From NCBI RefSeq assembly GCF_029784135.1, contig NC_073746.1, positions 2,934,136 through 2,998,135 of the forward strand: a stretch of DNA of 64,000 bases, read 5' to 3'. This document shows positions 47,561 to 55,814 of this stretch, piece after piece. This DNA is from Toxorhynchites rutilus septentrionalis (lineage: Eukaryota > Arthropoda > Insecta > Diptera > Culicidae). A program made the position numbers and the translations under genes. Positions within the stretch are counted from its first letter, which is position 1, and the number at the start of each line of letters is the position of its first letter. The notes below the pieces were generated by a model that worked only from the letters and a program-made list of their open reading frames with translations, made no database searches and was not told the DNA's origin.

Positions 47561-48580
47561 CTAAAGGATGTGCCTTTTGAAATTTTGAAATTGTCGTGAT
47601 AGTTCCCTTGGTCTTTTGAAATTGAAATTTGGTCGATTGCCGTAATTAATATTTCTTGTCCTCAAACTTTGATCTACTTCGATCGGTTCGGGACGTGGTA
47701 AATTTTGTGAAGGTCCAGGCCTAAAAACATTCGCTGGGGGAAAGCGAGGAGAATAAAAATTGTTTCCCCTGAATGGTTGCTGCTGTGGAATAAATGATTG
47801 TGGCCGAGGAATGAATGCTTGCTGCTGTTGAACAAATTGTTGCCTCCTTGGGGGAATTTGTGGTGGCTGTTTATGTGCAATTTTTAAATAATCAAGCTCT
47901 TTTGGCTTTGGAGGAAAGTGCGAATTACTTTCATTCCTGAAATTTGAACGCACGTCTAGATTATAATATTCTAAACAAAATTGATAAGCCTTGCTCAATG
48001 AACCAGGCTCTGCAGTTTTAAGAAGCATTGAAAGTGGACGTTCCAGACCACGGATAAAGGAGTCTAATGCCTTTTCTCTAAAATATTGAATATGGACTGT
48101 CGCATTCCCTCTGTATTTTTCGTCAGTTTGTATTTGTGCAATAATCGATGATAGCAGTTCGTTCACTCTGTCGTAATAAATACTCAGAGTTTCATTAGGA
48201 AGCTTTTTTATGGTTGTAATTTCGTGATCAAGAGTTTTTAATTCCCTCTTATCACTATAATACATCAGAAGGGTGCTTTTGATATCTCTCCAATTGGAAG
48301 AAATATTATTGGCATTTAAAACATCAGCAGCCTCGCCGGAAATTTTCCTACGAATTGTTTTTTCAATAATTTTGTAGTGAATCGATGTTTGAGATAAATC
48401 TCTATACATCGCGAAAATACTCTCGACGTCCATAAGCCAGTTCATCAATTCATTGGCTTTCCCGGTAAAATTATTGAGTCCTTTTACAAAATCGGGAATT
48501 CTCCCTAATTCTGTGAAATTTTCCATCATCTCCACTTGTCCTGCTACTGGCAGTTGTGGTGGAACGAAGGCAGGATTCAT
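47561..48580 (-). CDS. gag: Gag structural protein, 339 aa, open
   Basis: The capsid-forming protein of a Gypsy-type element. The N-terminal two-thirds are helical and resemble retrotransposon gag capsids (FTGKANELMNWLMDVESIFA, ISGEAADVLNA, LDHEITTIKKL, FIRGLERPL). The C-terminal third is rich in Gln, Pro, Arg and Phe (PPRRQQFVQQQQAFIPRPQS) and ends in a basic stretch. No CCHC zinc knuckle is present, as usual in errantivirus gags. The frame is intact, and the stop overlaps the start of the -1 frame that leads to pol. Start at 48580 is chosen because it is the first ATG after the leader and gives the conserved N-terminus. Confidence 0.88.
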   Translation of the reverse strand: MNPAFVPPQLPVAGQVEMMENFTELGRIPDFVKGLNNFTGKANELMNWLMDVESIFAMYRDLSQTSIHYKIIEKTIRRKISGEAADVLNANNISSNWRDIKSTLLMYYSDKRELKTLDHEITTIKKLPNETLSIYYDRVNELLSSIIAQIQTDEKYRGNATVHIQYFREKALDSFIRGLERPLSMLLKTAEPGSLSKAYQFCLEYYNLDVRSNFRNESNSHFPPKPKELDYLKIAHKQPPQIPPRRQQFVQQQQAFIPRPQSFIPQQQPFRGNNFYSPRFPPANVFRPGPSQNLPRPEPIEVDQSLRTRNINYGNRPNFNFKRPRELSRQFQNFKRHIL

Positions 48581-49051
48581 TATCTTTGAAAAATAGAAAT
48601 CTAACCTGGATTTTTTAACGTTCTTCAGTTTTATAAAGAAAATAAATCAAAATTTTCACAAAAAAATATATCTCACTTCACACGTTGTTCACACGCACGT
48701 TTCTAATCACACTGGTTTTTATTTCGATTCAAAAATTATTATTAATGAGGATAATTAACTTACATGAAGGACCGTGTCCTTAGTACGGCCAGCATTTGCA
48801 AATCTGGACTTGTAGTAGGTTGACCCTCGATGTGGAGGAGGCTACAGCAGGTAGTTCCGGATGCTCCGTTTTGCTTTTAGCTACTACGGTCCGTAGTACC
48901 GATCGGGGAGTGTCCCTCGGTGTCTGCAATCTCGCTTAGTCGGGTGTGGTGCCGGCTCCTGGGACCGGATATGATGTTCCTATCGGATATTCACTTTTTT
49001 CGGATTGAGAAAATTTTCACAACACTCACGACGTTATCCGTTTTCCACTAC
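48581..49051 (-). other. 5' leader of the LTR element
   Basis: About 470 bp of untranslated leader between the primer-binding site and gag. No other frame. It would normally hold packaging signals, which cannot be located from sequence alone. Confidence 0.6.
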
Positions 49052-49073
49052 AAGGGTCCCTATTCGGGCGCCA
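49052..49073 (-). other. primer-binding site, tRNA-Lys type
   Basis: In sense orientation the last T of the 5' LTR is followed by GGCGCCCGAATAGGGAC. This resembles the 3' end complement of tRNA-Lys as used by many retroelements, with one change. It overlaps the LTR terminus by one base, as in gypsy-type elements. Confidence 0.75.
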
Positions 49074-49354
49074 CTTAAAATAAACGGGTACGGGATTACT
49101 TTTAAAAAAATGATGTATTCCATTTGACGGTTAAACTAAGACTAACTTTATTCTTCTCTTAATGCTAACATGATCGTTTATCAGCTAAACCCTAAATATG
49201 TCAACTCAGCACCATGCGGGCGGGCCTTGGATGATGTTTATTTTATGATCACGCTTCCAATTCCTTCGCTAGCGGATCCGATGTTTTGTTTATCAGCCAA
49301 GCAGCATAATATTCGCCCGGTCTGCAAATTCCATGCGATGCTCGATCGTTAACT
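49073..49354 (-). repeat. 5' LTR
   Basis: 282 bp, identical to 43319-43600 except for three substitutions. It should contain the element's promoter. CGCG follows directly at 49355-49358. Confidence 0.95.
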
Positions 49355-49358
49355 CGCG

Positions 49359-50180
49359 TATACTACAAAAATCAGATCTATACAAAATGTGTACAATTGC
49401 AGTTTTATTTAAGCCATGTTACATCAGTTTGTTGTGGAAACGAGAATCTGTTTCCAATTATTTTGTTCAATATGCTGCCGTTGAGCGAAGCATGAGGAAA
49501 CATCAGGAAGAAGAGTAATACACATTTTTCGGCTTTGTAGCACGCGTCAAGCAGACTAACAAGATTCAGAACCTGATTGTAATAATTATGGACAGCATCG
49601 GTTTTTTCCCAATCCAAAATGCAATTGAAATCATCCGTGTTAAACAAGATAAAGCCGTCCGAAATTATTCTATGTAAAATAGATGCAGTTTACGAGAGGA
49701 TGTTTTGAGTTTTGTTACAAGATGCGTTTCGATGGAGAATTTAGAAAAGAGTAACTGTTCAACAAATTCGACACTTACCTTTCAACAACACTCAGTTTCA
49801 TATCATCCGAAAGAGGAAAGGAAAAGAGAAGCAAACATTGTCAAGAAGCTTTGTCCCTATTGGGAAACCCTTATAATCAACAATTGAATCGATGAGTTTT
49901 AACTTTTTAGTTCCAATCTTTATGTGCAATGAAGCGCCTGAGCGGTCTAAGGAAATAAAACAACTTGTTACTCCAAGCAATACACTTCAATCTAAGATAA
50001 ATTATACTTTTAAGCTGAGTTTGATTATTCGTTCAAATATTTGAAGAGATTTTCAAACAGAGATCCCAAGCAAATGAATTGTTGCTCTAAAACAACATTG
50101 CAATTCTAAATGTAGCACTGCATGAGGATGGACTGCTTTTTTTAAATTTTTGGCATGATAAGCTTTTCGGAAAAGTTTTT
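49359..50180. other. no gene recognised
   Basis: AT-rich sequence between the LTR element and the palindrome-ended copy 3. Short frames near 49405-49980 have no domain. Confidence 0.35.
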
Positions 50181-50431
50181 TTTGACGTAGGACTACGTCT
50201 TTCATTTCTATACCGGGGTGTAAAATCAAAGTTTCGAAAACGAAAGCGTTACACCGGAGACCGAGATTTTGAGCGTTAATAGCTCCTAAACAACTGAACG
50301 AAATGCTATGATAAACACTTCATTCGAAAGACAAAATGTCTACGCGTTCTATACTTGTTACTTTCTGATCCAAAAACTTATTTCAATAGTCTTAAAATTG
50401 CTTTCAAAACAGGCTATTGAATTCACCAATC

Positions 50432-50470
50432 GGTATATAAGCGAGCGCCACTCGGAAATTCACTCAGTTA
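50432..50470 (+). promoter_or_regulatory. TATA box plus initiator-like core promoter
   Basis: TATATAAG is followed by TCACTCAGTT with the initiator A about 32 bases after the start of the TATA box, the usual insect RNA polymerase II spacing. A short frame (50308-50577) overlaps it and is not convincing. No downstream gene is identified. Confidence 0.35.
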
Positions 50471-50694
50471 TAATTGAACAGCGATTGGAGCATGTTGTCG
50501 CTGTTGTGGTGAAGCTCTTCGTTTATCATGAAAGCGCGGATGAACGGTGTCACCAAGAGCCTGTTTGTGCACCTTAGGCCAGAAGGGAATCCATCAGGAG
50601 GAGAGTGATGCCACAAACGGTTCCCCGGGAAGATCTCGAAGCAGCCGCTACACACACACACACATACACGCGCGGAATTCTTTCCGTTTGGATG

Positions 50695-51420
50695 CCATTC
50701 AGTATCGAGAAAGATCCGGAAAATAATCTGCCAGTTCCTCTGGGAATTCAAAAATACATTCATGTGAAAGAGTTTATTTGAATGTTTTCTATCCATGTAA
50801 CACAGTGACCAAATATTTTTCAATCAAGTACTATTAACAGGTGTTTATCGAGTTAGTATTAACCACTGGTGGGCTTCCAGTATCGAGGAAAATATGGAAA
50901 TATCTAATCGTTACTGAAAATAATCTGCCAGTTCCTCTGGGAATTCAAAAATACATTCATGTGAAAAAGTTTATTTGAATGTTTTCTATCCGTGTAACAC
51001 TGTGACCAAATATTTTTCAATCAAGTACTATTAACAGGTGGTTATCGAGTTAGTATTAACCACTGGTGGGCTTCCAGTATCGAGGAAAATATGGAAATAT
51101 CTAATCGTTACTGAAAATAATCTGCCAGTTCCTCTGGGAATTTAAAAATACATTCATGTGAAAGAGTTTATTTGAATGTCTATCCATGTAACACTGTGAC
51201 CAAATATGTTTCAATCAAGTGCTATTAACAGGTGGTTATCGAATTAGCATTAACCACTGGTGGGCCTCCAGTATCGAGGAAAATGTGGAGATATCTAATC
51301 GTTGCTGGAAAATAATCTGCCAGTTCCCCTTGGAATTGAAAATTACATTCAAGCGAAAGGGTTTATTTTAATGTTTTCTATCCATAAAATATCCATATAA
51401 TACATTTGGGTTTGTGATTT
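50695..51420 (+). repeat. 197-bp tandem repeat, about 3.6 units
   Basis: 'taatctgccagttcc' recurs at 50724, 50921, 51118 and 51313 (periods 197, 197, 195). The units include 'acattcatgtgaaa.agttta', 'aatcaagtactattaacagg' and 'accactggtgggcttccagt'. Divergence rises toward the last unit. Confidence 0.93.
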
Positions 51421-51670
51421 GTCAATCAATTACAGTTAGCAGGTTAGCTTCTGAAGATTATTCTTCAGAACAAGGTTTTTCGTATCCTATATTGGATGCA
51501 TAAAACCTTGCGCCTCCAACGTAACGCTCTCGTTTTCGAAGTCCCCCAAATATTCATTTATTCATTCATTCAGAATGGATTTAGATTCAACTTCGAACAA
51601 ATGATCTCTAAATCAACGATAGTCCTACGTCACCCTTGCGGTTATACCATAGATATAACCCACTTCCTGT

Positions 51671-52310
51671 TTTTTTACAAGAAAGAAGACATGTGACTCT
51701 CATTATACTAAACGTCCATTACGTGTTGTTATGTGAAATTTGCTGTCCCTGCTCGGTCATCCTATGCCATCAGATCAAATAGAAACCACATCGCATCACA
51801 ATGAACATGATCTTTCGCCACTTCGTTTTGAAGCTTTTACGGGGTTATTTTTTCACATTTCTGTGAAACTTTGCAGTTGTTTGGAAGGATTTGGTACTCT
51901 TTATTGATCTATAACAAAAAAGTAAAATGTCAATTTTGACGCTCACGTCACTTTGCGAGATTACGGCAGACCAGGTAACGATTGGAGGTAGAGCCTTCCT
52001 TATATGTTTCTAATCCGTATATCACTACAAGATTTTCTAGAAAACTCTAAAAACTCAATATTTAATGCCGCTTTGAAACTTGGTTTCTATGGTTTTTGAG
52101 GTGTGAAGACCACCGATAATAATTTTTCATTTGTTTTGAAAAGCACACACTTGTTACCATAACATTTGAGAAATTCAGCAAGTTTTTTTGTGTTTTCGAA
52201 ATGGTCGTTCTCCGACAAAACTATCATGCGTTTCCGTTGGTTCAGTTTAATTAAATTTGATTAATGTAGATGCATGGTATTTTTCATCAGCAAAAAAGGC
52301 TTCATTTTTA
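51671..52310. other. no gene recognised
   Basis: AT-rich sequence with no frame or repeat partner that I could support. Confidence 0.4.
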
Positions 52311-53034
52311 TTAACCCATTTTATGCCAAGCGGTCGAAAAATCGAACAGAAATTTTGGAAAAACCATATGGCATCAAATTGGTATCTAGTTGGTAATATG
52401 GTAATTTGGCATCAAATATATTAGTTCCTTAGCTACCACTTGCTAGCAATTTTACTCAATTTTATTGGGCAAAAAATCTATTTGCCCCTTTGCGGTCGAA
52501 ATTATTTTTGGTTAAAAGAGCAGTGATGTATAACTTTGTGAGATTATATGCAGAGTATGGATGATTTGTGAGATTATGAAAGATGAGCTAGGTTTATTTG
52601 TTTTTATGTAAACTTACTTTATTTACTAAACAATATGTTCTAAAGTTTTGTTTTCATATAAAAAAAATGTATGCTATAATTCGTATAATATCTATTGAAA
52701 CAACCCCCGAATGCATTTCAAGTGTTCGCATTTATCACCAGAATAATTAGATTGGTATCATTCGCTTTTTATCTATCTGTTTGAACATACTCTTCGCCGC
52801 AATACATGAAGTTATCCATTAAGCCTTTTCTCACACATGGATGACAACTTTTGTTTATACTGAGTATCGTTATGTGTTTTTCAAAGGAGCACCGTTTGGA
52901 TTCGTGAACAGATTCACTAGACATTAATATTCTTTAGAAAAAGTGTGAACTGTTATATTGTTGCATAAAACACAAGATTAGTATATTTCCTAGCTGTGGT
53001 AGCTGAGAGCAGACCAACGATCGCAAAGGGTTAA
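52311..53034. repeat. TTAA-bounded repeat unit, piggyBac-like candidate
   Basis: TTAACCCATTTTATGCC opens and GATCGCAAAGGGTTAA closes the 724-bp unit. Only about 7 terminal bases match well beyond TTAA. Its left part (52326-52460) is repeated at 7340-7470. It may be a diverged relative of the MITEs at 16341 and 26395. Confidence 0.35.
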
Positions 53035-53354
53035 TGCAATTATGTGCGGAGAGTACATAACCTATCATAAACTAATAAAAAACAAAACCTAATAAAGCGT
53101 AAAAATATGTGAACTTTTCTACAGTATTACTTTGATAAAAGAACACAAATTGTGTAGGAAAAAAAATTTCATTAGACCTGCTACAGGATGAAAAATGTAG
53201 GTTTTGGTTTGGAGATTTTTCGATTTGTTGCCATTTCCCGGAAAAGTGGAGGACGGAAAAAATAATTTTTGACAATTGGGATTTCTGGAACACCAATAAC
53301 CAAAACTACACCAATGGATTTCGTTAAAAAAAATTACAGCTTGGTCGTTAATGG

Positions 53355-53532
53355 GTTAAACGGTTTTATTTAGCTTGCTCTGTAACATGAGTGTTTGTCT
53401 GTTTGTCTGTAGCATCCCACATCAGTAGAAATTTGACCTTCTTCCTGTTGACCGATTGATCTGAAATTTATCTCTGCAGTCATTATAAAACTGTGTATTT
53501 CATGGTCTTGGAAATTAAAGGCAGCGGCCGCA
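53355..53532 (+). repeat. dispersed repeat E, copy 2
   Basis: Collinear with 16565-16762 ('aaacggtt.tatttagc', 'tgttgaccgattgat', 'cattataaaactg.gtattt'). Confidence 0.6.
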
Positions 53533-53535
53533 AAA

Positions 53536-53640
53536 AATGAACTGTGCAAAGTTTCAGCTCGATTGGACATGATTTAGGGGTGCCTAAAAGCGCTCAAAGT
53601 TTTGATTTTTTGATCCTCGAAAATCTTCCAAGGGGGGAGT
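53536..53640 (+). repeat. dispersed repeat A fragment
   Basis: 'ctgtgcaaagtttcagct', 'gacatgatttaggggtgcct' and 'ttgatcctcgaaaatcttcc' are the reverse complement of 59138-59222, with few mismatches. Confidence 0.7.
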
Positions 53641-53793
53641 AAAGATGATATATACTAGCCTTCGATCAGAGTGGACGTGTTTTCAAATTGCTCGAAGCAC
53701 CCGCGAATAAATTCAGTTATTTTGCAAACGATTCAGTTATATTGACCTAGTTTTTCACCCAGTGTAACGTATAAACGTAAATAAAAAATCAAC

Positions 53794-54585
53794 ATGAGTT
53801 GCGAAATTTGCTGTGATACCGGAATCAACGACAGTGTCAATTTGTGGAAATGTGCTGGCTGCCCGCGACGATTCCACGCCGCCTGCATCGGCGTACATCG
53901 CAAGAAGAGCGTTGACATTACGTCATATGTTTTACCGTGCTGTAACAAGTGCCAGAATTACGTACGCGCCGAGTTGGACTTTAGTGAACTTACCGAGCAG
54001 CAAAAAAAATTCAACGAGCAACTACAATACAATACGGAAGTGATCCATCGGCTGACACTGCAACAACAAAATGCAAGTGTTGTACATGAAGCCGTCGACA
54101 GACTTGAGGGTCAGCTCGTCGATCTGAAAAATGAATTGTCCGCAAATAAAAGCAGCAATCTCTTTGCGGTGACGATAAAAAATCATATTACGTCACTCAT
54201 TGACATCGCAATGAGTAACACGAAAGAGAATATAGCGGATTATATCAAATCAACGACGATGAAATTGAATCGCGATCTCAGCCAAATGCGGGAAGAAATT
54301 CAACAACTGGGGAATTTGTCACTGGAAATAGCGGAAAACATTAATCAAACCCCAGAGGAATTAAGAACATTGTCAGCCGTTATTATATCAACAGGAAACA
54401 ATGTTGAACACATGCTACCACCTCCACCGGAGTCCTGTCCCAGTCTAGCTGATGAGTTGCGTGCGGAACTTACTCCTCCAGTTAATTTTACCCTCCAGAG
54501 GACTCAGGCTGGAGAATTTTGGATTCAACAAGGAGATGGAAGCCAGATTGGTCTGAGTATGATGCACGGCAACTCCGTAGAATAG
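53794..54585 (+). pseudogene. LINE ORF1, N-terminal part with PHD-like finger
   Basis: RNA-binding/chaperone protein of the LINE. A C4HC3 pattern is seen at residues Cys3, Cys6, Cys20, Cys23, His28, Cys31, Cys50 and Cys53. A coiled-coil region (about residues 70-215, with EQQKKFNEQLQYN and LDLKNEL-like heptads) follows, then a Pro-rich hinge (LPPPPESCP). The frame ends at 54585, but the true continuation lies in another frame from about 54519, so one indel separates the two halves. Start at 53794 is the first ATG and gives the conserved zinc finger. Confidence 0.8.
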
Positions 54586-54725
54586 AACAACAAGAAGAGG
54601 CAGATAAAGCCAGAAAACGGCGTAAACAAAATCGCCGATACAACAATAATAATAATAACAGATACAATGGTAGCCCTAACAATAGCAGCAGGAATAGGAA
54701 TAATTTCAACAATCGTAGAAATAAC

Positions 54726-54757
<32 letters not shown>

Positions 54758-54815
54758 TAGCAACCGTAATTACAACAGTAACAACAACAGTAACAACAAT
54801 CGTAACAATAACACC

Positions 54816-54900
<85 letters not shown>

Positions 54901-54902
54901 GC

Positions 54903-54969
<67 letters not shown>

Positions 54970-55337
54970 GCAATCACACTAACCGTAACAATAACAACAA
55001 CAACCACAGAAACAACAATCGAAACAACCCCATCAATAGCAGGAATAACATCAATAACAGAGGTATACTTGGAAACATGGCTAGCGGTCAACACAGAAAC
55101 ATCCAACTTCCAACGGACAGAGAGCTTCTGGCGGCAGCGAAGTATCAATTCTCTGGGCTACCGGCTAGCTATCGACCAATACAATTTGAAAGAGGGGAAA
55201 TTCTCAACCCCTACATGGCACCCAACGTATCACATTGCGTTCAAGCGCACTCGTCCTGCTGCATGACTTCGGGAGACTCTACAGCTGCACCGTGCAACAT
55301 ATATTCATGCAGGCATTCGTGTTTTCCCCGGAATTGA
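54519..55337 (+). pseudogene. LINE ORF1, C-terminal part with giant Asn tract
   Basis: Continuation of ORF1 in a shifted frame. It has a basic start (RRIEQQEEADKARKRRKQNR), then more than 100 Asn residues broken by Arg and Ser, then a globular-looking stretch (PTDRELLAAAKYQFSGLPAS, YRPIQFERGEILNPYMAPNV). The Asn polymer is encoded by (AAC/AAT)n and is probably a microsatellite expansion. Val, Leu and Thr polymers read in the other frames are shadows. The frame ends before the SINE insertion. Confidence 0.65.
54721..54970 (+). repeat. (AAC)n trinucleotide repeat
   Basis: About 250 bp of AAC units with scattered variants. The purest block is about 54811-54969. It lies inside LINE ORF1 and is in frame for Asn. 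Confidence 0.97.
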
Positions 55338-55401
55338 CGAGCCCATTGGAGGATGACAACTCGCCACTTCCTGGCGTAAGGCAAGACATGACATCTTCTC
55401 A

Positions 55402-55670
55402 GGAGAAGATGTTCCCTGTGGAACTTTTGCCGTCTCAACATATGCATTAACTAGCGTCATTCATTAATACTTAGTTGAGATTTCTTAGGCCAAATAACAC
55501 GCCTTGAATGTATTCCGAGGGGCAAGCTCTAGAATACGCGTGACCACAGTGCAAGTCTGAAGAAATTTCTTTGAAGAAAAATCCTCCGGCCAGAACGGGA
55601 ATCGAACCCGCACACCCGGCATGATAATGTGAGACGCTAACCACTCGGCCACGGGTGCACCGGAGAAGAT
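55402..55670. repeat. 9-bp target duplications around the nested SINE
   Basis: GGAGAAGAT is present at 55402-55410 and 55662-55670, exactly at the SINE ends. Confidence 0.85.
55411..55661 (-). mobile_element. tRNA-derived SINE inserted in the LINE, antisense
   Basis: On the minus strand the head carries box A TGGCCGAGTGG (55641-55651) and box B GGTTCGATTCC (55598-55608), followed by the same body as 28038-28307 ('gacttgcactgtggtcacgc'). The 3' end stops at 'ggaac', short of the AGAAG tail seen in the other copy. It is younger than the LINE it interrupts. It resembles a tRNA gene but lacks a pairing acceptor stem. Confidence 0.9.
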
Positions 55671-55814
55671 ATTTCCATTAACGAAATCAGAAGTCCCAGA
55701 AGATAATCAATTGTCAGCTTCACACCAAGGAGAAGTAGTAAGTTTTAACAATTTGTATGCCTCGTCATACCAAGTAGTAGATAATGAACCATCTTCCTCG
55801 CCTCAACAACTAAA

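Larger units (their letters stand above)
43319..49354 (-). mobile_element. Gypsy/errantivirus-like LTR retrotransposon
   Basis: An element of about 6.04 kb on the minus strand with two 282-bp LTRs that differ at three positions I can see (43350, 43378, 43564). The 4-bp duplication CGCG flanks it (43315-43318 and 49355-49358), as usual for this group. Order from the 5' LTR: PBS, leader of about 490 bp, gag, pol, env, polypurine tract, 3' LTR. LTRs starting AGTTAA are typical of insect errantiviruses. The pol gene has an internal deletion and a frameshift, so the copy is defective although young. It is an endogenous insect retroelement; its breaks are described only. Confidence 0.95.
50181..51670. 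repeat. palindrome-ended dispersed element, copy 3
   Basis: Starts TTTGACGTAGGACTACGTC then TTTCATTTC. Ends with GATAGTCCTACGTCAC then ccttgcggttatacca. The end layout matches copies 1 and 2. The interior has a core-promoter-like stretch (50432-50470), an AC-rich run and a 197-bp tandem repeat. No transposase is recognised. Confidence 0.55.

Noticed and set aside
50695..51420. CRISPR-like array
   Set aside because: The units are 197 bp and contiguous, without short repeats and unique spacers. It is a minisatellite in animal DNA.
54525..55266. Long Val-, Leu- and Thr-polymer reading frames on both strands
   Set aside because: They are alternative readings of the (AAC)n tract inside LINE ORF1.
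55590..55660. Possible tRNA gene on the minus strand
   Set aside because: Same SINE family as 28038-28307, with 9-bp duplications.
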